The notes below the pieces were generated by a model, which made no database searches, was not told the DNA's origin, and was given only the letters and a program-made list of their open reading frames with translations. Positions 41,401-53,274 of a DNA stretch of 64,000 nucleotides are shown piece by piece. A program made the position numbers and the translations under genes. Positions within the stretch are counted from its first letter, which is position 1. Each line of letters begins with the position of its first letter. Origin of the DNA: Labilithrix sp. (GTDB lineage: Bacteria; Myxococcota_A; Polyangia; Polyangiales; Polyangiaceae); NCBI GenBank assembly GCA_019637155.1, contig JAHBWE010000023.1:62001-126000 (forward strand), written 5' to 3'.

Positions 41401-44036
41401 ACGACGAGCCCGCGGTCGTCGGCGCACGCGGCGAGCTCCCCGCGCTGGGCGGCTGCGACGGCGACGATCGCGCGCGACGTGCAGCGGAGCTCGCGCGGCG
41501 CCGCGGCGCGGAGGTCGAAGACCTGGAGCATGCCGGTGTGGTCCTTGCCGTCCTTCTCGAAGGACAGGAGCGGGGACCGGCGCGCTCCCACGACGACGTC
41601 GCCCGCGACCGCGAGGAGATCCGAGATCACCTTCGCCGGCAGCGTGCTCGCGCGCTCGCCGACGTCCTCGAGCACGGAGAGCGACCGGCCGCCATGAACA
41701 ACGACGTGGCGCGGATCGCTCCACGAGAGCGGCCTCCGGCCGTGACCTCCGAGCGGCCGCTCCGCGATCCGCTCGCCCGTCCGCGCCGAGAGGAAGAGGC
41801 TCTCGTCGCTCGCGGTCGCGATCGTCGCGCCGTCGGGCGAGAAGGCAGCGCGATCCTTCCCCGGGAGGCGCGCGGTGAGGAGACCGGTCGCGACGTCGAA
41901 GAGGAGGACCCCTTCGCGCTGCACCGTCGCGAGCGTCGCGCTCGTCGGATCGAACGCGAGCGACTCGAACCGCGAGTCCGGCCAGCCTTGCACGATCGCG
42001 CTCGGCGCCTCGGCCGGCGGCGCGCGTCCGTCGACGGCGCGTCCGAGCACGCCGCGGCGACGGCGCGTGTCCGCCCACGCGTCCCACGGCGCCGCCGCGC
42101 CGTCCTTCACGCCGTACACGATCATGCGCTCGGCGCGCGCGGAGCGGCTCTCGAAGCGGCCGTCCGCGCCGAGGACGAGCCAGTCGTGCGCGCCCACCGT
42201 CGCGAGCTCGGCGGCGAGCGCGCCGCGCGGATCCCAGAGCCGCACCCCGCCGTCGTCGTGTCCGGAGACGACGCGGCCGTCGGGGAGGAACGCGACCGCG
42301 TTCGCCCAGGAGGGGACCGGCGCGGTCTCGAGCAGGCGCGCGCCCGTCGCGACGTCGAAGACGCGAGCCTTGCCGTCACGCGCGCCGGCGGCGATGACCT
42401 TGCCGTCGCTCCGGAAGGCGAGCGACAGCACCGGCGCGCCGGCGTCGATCGTGCGGATCGGAGCGTCGCCGGTCGTGTCCCACAGCCGGATCGTCCCGTC
42501 GCGGTGCCCGCTCGCGAGGAGCGCGCCGGCCGGCGCGAACGCGACCGCGGCCGTCGCGCCGGGACCGCGCGCGAGGATCCGCTCGCCGTCCCCGTCGAGC
42601 GCACGGAGCGCGAGGATCGGCTCGTCGCGCGTGGACTCGCCGCCGACCGCCGCCACGCGATCGTCGGCGCGGACGGCGAGCGCGGTCCCGAGCGCGATCG
42701 CCTTCAGCGGCAAGAGCCGCTCCTCCTCGTCCTTCGCCGGCGTCCGCAGCGCGATCGCGTCGCGGGTCGCGATCGCGAAGGTGGTCCCGTCGCGGAGGAA
42801 GGAGACCGCGCCCACCTCGTGCGTGAAGGACGGTCCGTCGAGCGCCGCGCCGGTGCTCACGCGATGGAGCAAGATCCCGCCGAGGCGGTTCGGGCGGAGC
42901 GCGAGCTCGCCGCTCGGCGAGAGGCTCATTCCACCCGCCCCGTCGGCGCGCGGGACGTCGACGACCTTCGTCCCGCCGTCGAGCGACCACACATGGACCG
43001 CTGCCCCGCTGGCGACGAGGCGCTTGCCGTCCGGCGTCACCGCGAGGGCCGAGACCGTCGCGCTGCGGGCGGGCGCGAAGACGACGCCGGTCCTTCGGTC
43101 GACGGAGAAGAGGTCCTCGCCCTTGCTTGCGACGATGCGCTCGTCGTCGAGCCAGGCCTGGTCGAACTCGAACGCGCCGGCCGACGACGCGTGGCTCGTC
43201 GCGACCTCGATCACGCGGCTGTCGTGCTTGCCGATCGGCGGCTGGACGAGGAGCCAGCGTCCGTCGCGCGAGAGCGCCATCGCGTCGAGCGTCGAGCCCG
43301 CGGCCGCGTGCGGGCGGCGCGTCTCGTCGCCTTTGCGCCAGGTCTCGATCGACGTGGCGCTCTTGCCCGCGATCGTCGCGCCGTCGCCCGAGAGCGCCTT
43401 GCTCCAGAATCCGTTCACGACCGTGTCGTCGAAGGCCGGCGCGCCGCGCGCGTCGCGGACGCGGACCATCGCCATGCTGCCGAGGACGACGAGCCCTCCC
43501 GCGTCGTCGAACCGCGCCGCGACGACGTCGCCGAGGCCTTCCGGCAGCGGATCGCTCTCGCGCTCCACGCGGACGCGATCGCTCACGATCGCGATCGCGC
43601 CGTCGTCCGCGATCGCGACCGCGCGCACACCGGTCGCGGCGAGCTCGCGGTGCCCCTCGTTCGATCGCGGGCTCCACCTCGTCGCGCGACCTTCCTTCGT
43701 CCAGACGAAGGCCTCGCCCTCGCTCGTGACCAGGACGCCCGCGACCGAGCCCGGCACGAGCGACGTCGCGAGCTCGCGGAGCGGCTCGGCCTGCCAGAGC
43801 TTCACGACCCCGTGCTCGTCCCCGGTCGCGACCCAGCGTCGATCGCGCGAGACGTCGATCGTGGTGATGGTCGCGCCGTGCCCGCTCGCGCGGACGGTCC
43901 GGACCCCGTCGTTCGGGACCGGGACGTCGGGCTCGTCCTGCGGGACGGCCTCGCGCGGCGGCGGAGGACGCACCGGGTGGCGGTGCCCTGCACACGCGGT
44001 GAGGAGCGCCGTTAATAGAAGGAGGAGGGCCCTCAT
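38409..44036 (-). CDS. WD40-repeat/caspase-domain lipoprotein
   Basis: From the ATG at 44036 the protein has 1875 residues; an ATG four codons earlier is possible. The lipobox LLTACAGH puts the acylated Cys at about residue 15. From about 50 to 1400 the chain is WD40 repeats (for example FAPAGALLASGHRDGTIRLWDTTGD and FSPDGALLASGRSGELALWE), enough for three or more propellers. A beta-sandwich linker follows (about 1400-1480). A C14 caspase fold spans about 1490-1740: His1550 in LYASGHGVLD and Cys1600 in VMDSCHAGELD. The end has a further domain with DALPEAIARCERAIEAL. Caspase-WD40 fusions are known in cyanobacteria and myxobacteria; the lipid anchor would place this protease outside the cytoplasm. 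The gene is divergent from the RND operon. Confidence 0.9.
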   Translation of the reverse strand: MRALLLLLTALLTACAGHRHPVRPPPPREAVPQDEPDVPVPNDGVRTVRASGHGATITTIDVSRDRRWVATGDEHGVVKLWQAEPLRELATSLVPGSVAGVLVTSEGEAFVWTKEGRATRWSPRSNEGHRELAATGVRAVAIADDGAIAIVSDRVRVERESDPLPEGLGDVVAARFDDAGGLVVLGSMAMVRVRDARGAPAFDDTVVNGFWSKALSGDGATIAGKSATSIETWRKGDETRRPHAAAGSTLDAMALSRDGRWLLVQPPIGKHDSRVIEVATSHASSAGAFEFDQAWLDDERIVASKGEDLFSVDRRTGVVFAPARSATVSALAVTPDGKRLVASGAAVHVWSLDGGTKVVDVPRADGAGGMSLSPSGELALRPNRLGGILLHRVSTGAALDGPSFTHEVGAVSFLRDGTTFAIATRDAIALRTPAKDEEERLLPLKAIALGTALAVRADDRVAAVGGESTRDEPILALRALDGDGERILARGPGATAAVAFAPAGALLASGHRDGTIRLWDTTGDAPIRTIDAGAPVLSLAFRSDGKVIAAGARDGKARVFDVATGARLLETAPVPSWANAVAFLPDGRVVSGHDDGGVRLWDPRGALAAELATVGAHDWLVLGADGRFESRSARAERMIVYGVKDGAAAPWDAWADTRRRRGVLGRAVDGRAPPAEAPSAIVQGWPDSRFESLAFDPTSATLATVQREGVLLFDVATGLLTARLPGKDRAAFSPDGATIATASDESLFLSARTGERIAERPLGGHGRRPLSWSDPRHVVVHGGRSLSVLEDVGERASTLPAKVISDLLAVAGDVVVGARRSPLLSFEKDGKDHTGMLQVFDLRAAAPRELRCTSRAIVAVAAAQRGELAACADDRGLVVVVDVATGARTRWRPLVYGGAWGTEGHVEAIALHPTRRIVAAATTDGLFVHDLDAGATTRLEPRATQALAFSPDGALLASGRSGELALWETGGWQNVRDLRSRTTNIVSLATDPRAPRMFVASVDATSRGGQDLVWDARDGGGERKIRPPMGASASAGSFAPDRDVLVTSRYREIDAAEGAARKELWRVTKANGPFGLLQHVEHADRGSAIVTLDGHAAIVAHEAATGAERWRVPLQGDHVFAMAVSPDGSRVAVSSQRDERSVEVFATKDGARVAALDASGRFLRPIAFASDRVLVTSDGTHVVAWDLATKRVLTTLSGFPGFAAVAASPRQKLLAVGDEAGHVTLFDTETWRERGHADLHAHAPSKLGFFGDGRTLVWLDTDGSGRLLDTASGVVTTFAALPSGGLVLVADTGAYLAPRDAAGALGFRWGDRVYPFEQFDALYNNPAGALARVGYAPKDVVDAYDAARRERLRKLGVAPDRAASLVRGEVPTVTVAGVTPVAKDKTLRLRVSASDRTKKLHRLHVIDNGVPLFGAGGKALTPAPRVEEEVAIELVPGSNKLQVSVENELGVLSLEATAVTTYVGAAPKPVLHVYAIGVTEYARPELAGLRYPAKDARDFASAFKPGPSFAGVRTTELTNAKATRAAILALRSEIEKTKAEDVVVLYASGHGVLDRSGGYFFAPHDADVADVQRTAVSYAAIEGLLDGVPARKKLLVMDSCHAGELDAAEAAEITKSGRVKVTSPTPASRTTRAAQPRDFFADLRRGTGAHVLASSAGAEYSLEDPEWKNSVFTYALLQGLRERKADAGEDGELKVSELRAYVRKTVAELTAGHQTPNARRENLEADFDLTPDAPRRAKFEHEQCALDATRTTYTCGAFTLIVKPIPTTDPIARARGLVSAEQTQASGPNLRWRWTLSALPIGALVPTTSLHAHFIAVDAAGEEVLGGVVAVMPDDLGGRRSVRCTVEDALPEAIARCERAIEALKGKPLPAVAPP

Positions 44037-44178
44037 GGAACCGTGCATCCTACCGCCGGGCTGGACTCCTGCCGCCGGAGGCCTAAAAAAGGCGCGCAAC
44101 GCCGAGACCTCTTGCGGCATCTCTACGTTGGCCGGCTCCTTGACCGGCGATAACCCCTCGAATAGACGTCGGATCTCA

Positions 44179-45270
44179 ATGCAACTTGCTCGTTGGCGGT
44201 TCGTCGTTGGCGTGGCCGCCCTCTCGTTCTTCGCTGTCGCCTGCAAGAAACCACCGCAGGCCGAAGGGGAGGCGCAGCTCACGTCCGCCACGTCGGAGGG
44301 GACGCCGATCAAGGTACAGAGCGCGCCCGTCGTCGAGAAGCCGATGCCGGAGCACCTCGTGCTCACTGGCACGCTGAAGGCGAGCCAGGAGTCGCAGGTC
44401 GCCGCCGACGGAGCGGGGAAGGTGACCGCCACGTTCGTCGAGCGCGGCCAGCACGTGAAGCAGGGCGAGACCCTCGCGCTCCTCGACGCGCGCGGCGCGA
44501 ACCTGCAGGTGAACACGCTGAACGCGCAGTCGGCGCTCGCGCAGGCGCAGCTCGAGCAGGCGCAGCGCGAGTGCGATCGCGTGAAGGCGCTCCGCGACTC
44601 GGGCGCGATCTCGCAGGCCGAGTACGATCGCACCACCTCACAGTGCCAGACCACGCAGTGGTCGGTCGCCGCCGCGCAGGCGCAGACGAAGAGCGCGCAG
44701 AAGATCGTCGGCGACTCGGTCATCCGCGCGCCGTTCGCGGGGATCGTCGGCGAGCGCTTCGTGAACGTCGGGCAGTACGTCGCGCCGCAGACGCCGATCG
44801 TCTCGCTCTACACGCCGGACCCGCTGCGGCTCGAGCTCACGGTGCCGGAGGCGAACGTGGGCGGGCTCAAGCAGGAGCAGGTCGTCACGTTCAGCGTGTC
44901 CGCGTTCGAGAAGGATCGGTTCCAGGGCACGGTCCGCTACATCGCGCCGAACGTCCGCCCGCAGACGCGCGACCTCATCATCGAGGCGCTCTGCCCGAAC
45001 GCGGACGGCAAGCTGAAGCCCGGCATGTTCGCGGTCGCGCAGCTCGAGACCGCGGAGAAGCCGCTCCCCACCGTGCCGCTCGCGGCGCTGCAGAAGGGGC
45101 CCGACGCGACGAAGGCGTACGTCGTCGTCGACAAGCACGTGCAGGAGCGCATCGTGCAGACCGGGTCCGAGAAGGACGGCGCGGTCGCGATCCTCGCCGG
45201 GATGAAGGTCGGCGAGCAGGTCATCCTGAGCCCCGGCGCGGACGTGCGCGACGGCGCGAAGGTCCAGTAG
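44179..45270 (+). CDS. RND efflux periplasmic adaptor (membrane fusion protein)
   Basis: The protein has 363 residues. The signal has lipobox FFAVACKK (Cys22), so the adaptor is lipid-anchored like AcrA. It shows the paired lipoyl halves (VAADGAGKVTATFVERGQHVKQGETLALLDA and SVIRAPFAGIVGERFVNVGQYV) around a short coiled-coil hairpin (about 105-165), then beta-barrel and membrane-proximal domains. Seventeen bases separate it from the pump gene, so both are one operon. An outer-membrane TolC-type partner is not encoded here and must come from elsewhere. Confidence 0.93.
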   Translation: MQLARWRFVVGVAALSFFAVACKKPPQAEGEAQLTSATSEGTPIKVQSAPVVEKPMPEHLVLTGTLKASQESQVAADGAGKVTATFVERGQHVKQGETLALLDARGANLQVNTLNAQSALAQAQLEQAQRECDRVKALRDSGAISQAEYDRTTSQCQTTQWSVAAAQAQTKSAQKIVGDSVIRAPFAGIVGERFVNVGQYVAPQTPIVSLYTPDPLRLELTVPEANVGGLKQEQVVTFSVSAFEKDRFQGTVRYIAPNVRPQTRDLIIEALCPNADGKLKPGMFAVAQLETAEKPLPTVPLAALQKGPDATKAYVVVDKHVQERIVQTGSEKDGAVAILAGMKVGEQVILSPGADVRDGAKVQ

Positions 45271-45287
45271 GTCGGTCGAGGCGGCTC

Positions 45288-48455
<3,168 letters not shown>

Positions 48456-48485
48456 GTCCTTCCCGTGCGCGCGGGCTGAGTCGCG

Positions 48486-48833
48486 TCAGCTCGTGCGCTT
48501 GGTGCGTTTGCGTGGCTTCTTGCCGGCGACGCCGGTGGCGCGGGGCTTCTTGGCCTTCTTCGCCTTCTTCTTGTTCGCCTTCTTCACCGGTTGGGGCGCG
48601 ACGTCGTCGTTCTCGGCCTCGAGCGTGCTCGCCGTCGGCTCCGGCTTCGCATCCGCCTTCGCCTCGGTCTTCTCCGGCTCCGGGGTCGGCTCCGGCTTCG
48701 CGTAGCCGTTGTTGAAGCCCGCCCACGGGTCGGGCTCGGCGACCACTGGGGTCATCGCGACGGGCTTCGCCGCGGCGCAACCGGTGGCCGTCGCGAGGAC
48801 GGCGGCTGCAAGGATGGCGAGCAAGCCCTTCAT
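48486..48833 (-). CDS. Small lipoprotein with basic C-terminal tail
   Basis: The protein has 115 residues. The lipobox is ATATGCAAAK (Cys 19). The mature part is low complexity: a Pro/Glu/Lys middle with EPTPEPEKTEAKADAKPEPT and a strongly basic end (KKANKKKAKKAKKPRATG, then KKPRKRTKRTS). The polybasic tail could bind peptidoglycan, lipopolysaccharide or nucleic acid. No family was recognised. It converges on the RND pump gene across 30 bases. Confidence 0.7.
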   Translation of the reverse strand: MKGLLAILAAAVLATATGCAAAKPVAMTPVVAEPDPWAGFNNGYAKPEPTPEPEKTEAKADAKPEPTASTLEAENDDVAPQPVKKANKKKAKKAKKPRATGVAGKKPRKRTKRTS

Positions 48834-48933
48834 GCTGAGTCAGTACCACGTCATCCCACCTCGGGCGCGTCTCCCCAGCGGACAACATCGTTGATCCAGC
48901 GCGCGCGTGGAACGTTCCGCTCCGGCGGGTGGA

Positions 48934-49419
48934 TCAAAGTCGACCGGTCGGCGCCCACTGGCGCTCGCCCGCGACGTGGCCGTAGCCCGCGCCCATGATC
49001 GCGCCGTAGACCACGTGCGAGAGGAAGAAGCTGATGACGCCCGCCGCGCCGAGGCGCGCGAAGTACGGGCCCGGGTCCGGGAGCGCTTCGGGGACGAGCG
49101 GATGCACGTGCGGAGTGAGGCCCAGCATCATGCCGATGAGGCCGGCGTGGAGGACCGAGAGCAACATGCCCGTCGGCGCGCCGCCGTGGACCCAGACCCG
49201 CTCGAAGAGCGCGCCGTAGAGGAGGCCGAAGAGCGCGCCCAACCCGAGGTGCATCAGGAGGCCGATGCCGAACGCGAGGCCGCCCGGCGCGATGCCCGTC
49301 AGCGTGCCGAGGTAGATCTCGATGCTGAGCGGCAGGCCGATCGCGCGCAGGATGGCGCTGAGCAGGCTGATCGCGGCGGCGCCAAGGACGCCGAAAAGGA
49401 TGGCTTTGCCGGGTCGCAT
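48934..49419 (-). CDS. Multi-pass membrane protein, unknown
   Basis: The protein has 161 residues with four hydrophobic segments, starting ILFGVLGAAAISLLSAILRAIGLPL and followed by Gly-rich helices (AFGIGLLMHLGLGALFGLLYGALF). His-rich loops (LTPHVHPLVPEAL) lie between the third and fourth segment. The overall pattern, Gly-zipper helices with small loops, resembles small YagU-like membrane proteins, but I do not claim the family. It is divergent from the TPR gene. Confidence 0.6.
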   Translation of the reverse strand: MRPGKAILFGVLGAAAISLLSAILRAIGLPLSIEIYLGTLTGIAPGGLAFGIGLLMHLGLGALFGLLYGALFERVWVHGGAPTGMLLSVLHAGLIGMMLGLTPHVHPLVPEALPDPGPYFARLGAAGVISFFLSHVVYGAIMGAGYGHVAGERQWAPTGRL

Positions 49420-49580
49420 TTCGATTTTCCTCCGCTGCTGAGCAATGCAGTCGGTGGGCCACGCGCCCGCGCCCGTTTCTGCGGAGAAAGGCCTTGTCGA
49501 GCTCGCGCTCTAGCTGACCCGTCGTGCCCCTCGGTGTGGCGCTCTTGTCTCGCGCGATAGTAGGATCGCGGCCTCGAACC

Positions 49581-52500
49581 ATGTCGGACGAGGAACCGAC
49601 CTCCGCAGATTCCATTCGGCTCGTCGTGCCGAAGCGGAAGTCGCCGGAATCGATCCGCAACATCGCCGCGCTCGCGGACGATGAGACGCGGGTCGAGGCC
49701 CTGCTCGCGCGCCTCGAGCAGACGCCGGACCCGAGCGCGCGGAGCCGGATCCTCGTCGAGATCGCGATCACGATGCGCGACGGGCTCGACGATGCCGAGC
49801 AGGCGCTCGAGGCGCTCCTCGAGGCCTGGCGGTCGGACCCGCGCAACGACGACATCCTCGACAACCTCGAGCCGCTCGTCCGCGCGCAGGACAAGTGGAC
49901 CGAGCTGATGGAGCTGACGCGCGCGCTCGCCGGCGCGGAGCGCGTGCCCGATCGATCGCTCGCGTACCACGAGGCGATGGTGCGCTGGCTCACGCGCGAC
50001 CGGCCCGACCCGTCGCTCGCGCGGCAGTGGGTCGAGCGCGTGCGCGTGATCGACTCGACCCACGCGCTCGTGCACTTCATGCAGGCCGCGCTCTCGCGCG
50101 AGCACGGCGATCTCAAGCGCGAGATCGACGAGCTGGACCTCGCGGTGCTCTCGACGCGCCGGAAGGACGAGCGCCTCCCGATCCACCTGCTCCTCGCGTC
50201 GCGCTACATGGACGAGCGCACCTACAACCGCGTCGAGGCGAAGAAGCAATACGAGCAAGCGCACAAGCTGTTCCCGCAGATGATGGATCCGCTGCGCGGG
50301 CTCGAGCAGATCGCGGTCGCGGAGAAGGACAACCACGCCCTCGCCGACGTGCTCCGGCGGCAGGCCGACGCGGAGGTGGAGGAGCCGGAGCGCGTCCAGA
50401 TCCTCATGCGCCTCGCGAAGCTCCAGGAGCTCGAGTTCCGGCGGCCCGAGCTCGCGGCGAAGACGCTCGAGCGCATCGCCTCTCGCTCCGCCAAGCTCGA
50501 CTTCCTCTTCGACGACCTCGAGCGCTGCTACCGCGCCGCGCGGATGTGGCCCGAGCTCCTCGCGGTGCTGGAGCGCGCCGCGATCAGCGACGACGAGCCC
50601 GAGAAGCGCGCCGCGCGCCTGAAGCGCCTCGGCGAGGTGCTCGAGGCGAAGATGGGCGACATCCGCGCCGCCCTCGACACGTACAAGCGGCTCGCCGGGC
50701 TGATGCCCGAGGACGAGACGGTCGTGACCGAGCTCGCGCGCCTCGCGGAGAAGGTCTCCGACGTCGAGCTCGCGGTGAACTGCCGCGAGCGCCTCGCCGA
50801 GCTGACGACCGACCCCATCGCGCGCGCGCGCCACAACCTCGTCGCGGGGCAGCTCCTCACGCCGATCGACGGCAAACGCGCGCGGCGGTTCTTCGAGCAA
50901 GCCGTCGCGTCCGACCCGACCAACGCGCCGGCGTGGAACGCGCTCTTGTGGGACGCGCGCGCGGAGAACGACCTCCCGCGCGCGGCGCACTACCTCGAGC
51001 AGCGCGCGAACGCGACCGAGACTCCGCGCGCGCGCGCGACGTGCTTCGTCGAGCTCGCCGAGATCCAGCAGAAGATGGGCAACCGGCCCGGCATGCTCTC
51101 CGCCTACGAGAGCGCGTTCCTCTCCGATCCCAGCAACGAGGCGGCGGCGTCCGCGCTCCTCGAGCCCTGGATGGCGATCGAGCGCTACGAGGACGTCGAG
51201 AAGATCATCCACGTGATCATCGCGGCGGCGGAGCGCGATCGCGACGGCTACCGCGCCTACACCGCGCGCCGCGCGTTGACGAAGATCGGCTTCGAGCTCC
51301 ACAAACCCGACGTCGCGCTCGAGGCCGCCTTCGCCGCGTTCAACTCCCGGCGCGAGGAGGACGAGGCGCGGCGTGACCTCGTCCTCGCCGCGAGCGCGAT
51401 GCGCGCCGACCCCGCCGTGCTGAAGGTGCGTGACGCGCTCCTCGTCATCGCGGAGCGCCCGGACGGGCTCGCTCCCGACGTGCGCGTCGCGCTCGGCGAG
51501 ACGCTCGCGTCGATGGGGGAGAGCGATCGCGCCGCGTCGCTCTACGACGAGGTCCTCACCGAGTCGCCCGACAACGAGCGCGCGCTCGCGGGCCTCTCCC
51601 AGCACCACGCCGCGTCGGGGAACAAGGTCGCCTCGCTCGCGCTGAAGCGCCAGCGCGCGATGGCGATGGCCGATCCGAAGGAGCGCCTCGCGACGCTGCT
51701 CGAGACCGCGGAGGCGTTCGCGAAGATCGACCAGGAGGCGCTCGCGGCCGAGGTCTACGAGGCGGCGCGCGTGCTCGCCCCGAACGACCTGCCGATCCTC
51801 CACAAGCTCCTCGCGCTCTACCAGAAGGCCTCGAAGTGGGTCTCGCTCTTCGACGTGCTGCGATCGATCGCGGAGGTCGACGCCGATCCGCTCCGCCGCG
51901 CGAAGACGTACTTCACGATGGGGCAGATCGCGAGCGTCGAGCTCCTCGATCGCGGGACCGCGCTCGAGATGTTCGACCGCGCGCTCGACGTCGACGCGAC
52001 GCAGCTCGAGGCGTTCGAGAACATCGTCAAGATCCTCACCCGCACGAAGGACTGGGCCGGCCTCGAGCAGATGTACCGGCGCATGCTCGCGCGGGCGGAG
52101 GCGCGGCGCGATCAACGGCTCTCCTTCGTCCTGAACAAGCAGCTCGCGATCATCCTCCGCGATCGCGTCGGCGACGCGCAGGGAGCGATCGAGGCGATCC
52201 GCGCCGCGACGAAGCTCGTGCCGGAGGACGACGAGTCGCAGGCTATCCTGCGCGAGCTGCTCTCGCACACGGGCCAGGCGCAAGGCGCGGTCGCGATCAC
52301 GCTCGAGCGCGTGCTGAAGGAGCCGCTCGACCCGCGGCCGTACCCCGCGCTCTTCGATCTGCTCCTCACGCAGGGCCAGCGCGACCGCGCGCTCTGCGTC
52401 GCGAGCGCGATGACCTTCCTCGACGTGAACCATCCGAGCGCGACGGCGTGGCGCCAGACCTACGCCCCGCCGCCGATCGAGGCGATCGTCCGCGAGCTCG

Positions 52501-53267
52501 GCCCCGAGGGCTACCGCTACCTCCTCCACCCCGAGCTCGATCCCACCCTCACCGAGATCCTCCAGATCTGCGCGCCGGCCGTGATCGACATCGCGCTCTC
52601 CCGCCTCTCGCTCCGCGAGCGCATGAGCCACCCCGGCTCGGCGCTGAAGGGGCAGGACTGGCTCGGGAAGGTCGTCGCCCGCGCGGCGCAGATCCTCGGC
52701 GTGCCGGCGCCGCCGAAGCTCTTCGCGCGCAAGACGCCCGGCCCCGCGATCGCCGCCGCGCCGACGAAGCCGCCGAGCCTCCTCGTCTACACCCAGTCGC
52801 TCGCGGGCGTGAGCCGCGAGGCGCTCGCGTTCATGATCGGCAAGCGGGTGATGGAGCTGACGCCCCCGCTCCTCGCGCGCGCGCTGTGCCCCTCCATCAC
52901 CGAGCTCAAGGCGCTCGCGTCGTCGGCGGCGCGCATCGCGACGGAGCAGATCGAGCCCGGCGACCAGCCGCTCCGCGAACGCCTCAAGCGCGACGACGTC
53001 GCGCGCATCGGCGCAGCCGTGCGGCGCTCGATGATGGGCGGCGGCCGGATCGACGTCGTGCGCTGGTCCCAGCTCGCGGACGTCTCGGTCTCGTGCGCGG
53101 GCCTGCTCCTCGCCGGCGATCTCGAGGCCGCGCGCGCCGCGATCGCGATCGAGCCGCAGGCCCCGGGCGACCTCAGCCCGCGCGACAAGATGCGCGAGCT
53201 CGTCGCCTGGTACCTCGGCGACGCGTGCGCTCGGCTTCGCCAAGGTCTGGGGCTCGCGATCCTATGA
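49581..53267 (+). CDS. Large TPR-repeat scaffold protein
   Basis: The protein has 1228 residues with no signal peptide or membrane segment. About 20 or more tetratricopeptide-type helical repeats run from residue 30 to about 960, for example EQALEALLEAWRSDPRNDDIL, AAHYLEQRANATETPRA and ALEMFDRALDVDATQLEAFEN. The last 270 residues are a different, mixed domain (YRYLLHPELDPTLTEILQI, VVARAAQILGVPAPPKLFARK, REALAFMIGKRVMELTPPLLARA) that occurs behind TPR arrays in myxobacterial proteins. Its role is probably cytosolic protein scaffolding; partners are unknown. NIF3 begins 7 bases after its stop. GATAGTAGGATCG precedes the ATG by about 20 bases. Confidence 0.85.
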   Translation: MSDEEPTSADSIRLVVPKRKSPESIRNIAALADDETRVEALLARLEQTPDPSARSRILVEIAITMRDGLDDAEQALEALLEAWRSDPRNDDILDNLEPLVRAQDKWTELMELTRALAGAERVPDRSLAYHEAMVRWLTRDRPDPSLARQWVERVRVIDSTHALVHFMQAALSREHGDLKREIDELDLAVLSTRRKDERLPIHLLLASRYMDERTYNRVEAKKQYEQAHKLFPQMMDPLRGLEQIAVAEKDNHALADVLRRQADAEVEEPERVQILMRLAKLQELEFRRPELAAKTLERIASRSAKLDFLFDDLERCYRAARMWPELLAVLERAAISDDEPEKRAARLKRLGEVLEAKMGDIRAALDTYKRLAGLMPEDETVVTELARLAEKVSDVELAVNCRERLAELTTDPIARARHNLVAGQLLTPIDGKRARRFFEQAVASDPTNAPAWNALLWDARAENDLPRAAHYLEQRANATETPRARATCFVELAEIQQKMGNRPGMLSAYESAFLSDPSNEAAASALLEPWMAIERYEDVEKIIHVIIAAAERDRDGYRAYTARRALTKIGFELHKPDVALEAAFAAFNSRREEDEARRDLVLAASAMRADPAVLKVRDALLVIAERPDGLAPDVRVALGETLASMGESDRAASLYDEVLTESPDNERALAGLSQHHAASGNKVASLALKRQRAMAMADPKERLATLLETAEAFAKIDQEALAAEVYEAARVLAPNDLPILHKLLALYQKASKWVSLFDVLRSIAEVDADPLRRAKTYFTMGQIASVELLDRGTALEMFDRALDVDATQLEAFENIVKILTRTKDWAGLEQMYRRMLARAEARRDQRLSFVLNKQLAIILRDRVGDAQGAIEAIRAATKLVPEDDESQAILRELLSHTGQAQGAVAITLERVLKEPLDPRPYPALFDLLLTQGQRDRALCVASAMTFLDVNHPSATAWRQTYAPPPIEAIVRELGPEGYRYLLHPELDPTLTEILQICAPAVIDIALSRLSLRERMSHPGSALKGQDWLGKVVARAAQILGVPAPPKLFARKTPGPAIAAAPTKPPSLLVYTQSLAGVSREALAFMIGKRVMELTPPLLARALCPSITELKALASSAARIATEQIEPGDQPLRERLKRDDVARIGAAVRRSMMGGGRIDVVRWSQLADVSVSCAGLLLAGDLEAARAAIAIEPQAPGDLSPRDKMRELVAWYLGDACARLRQGLGLAIL

Positions 53268-53274
53268 GGTGCTC

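Noticed and set aside
36870-44015. A plus-strand open frame of more than 2300 codons
   Set aside because: It runs antisense to the WD40-caspase gene and out of frame over guaB1; no domain is found in it.
44140-44168. Sigma-70-like promoter TTGACC, 17 bases, TAGACG ahead of the RND adaptor gene
   Set aside because: The -10 element would put the transcript start almost on the ATG and matches poorly; not firm enough to mark.
38409-44723. A longer version of the WD40-caspase protein reading back to 44723
   Set aside because: The extra 229 residues are antisense to the RND adaptor gene and precede a clear lipoprotein signal, so the start near 44036 is right.
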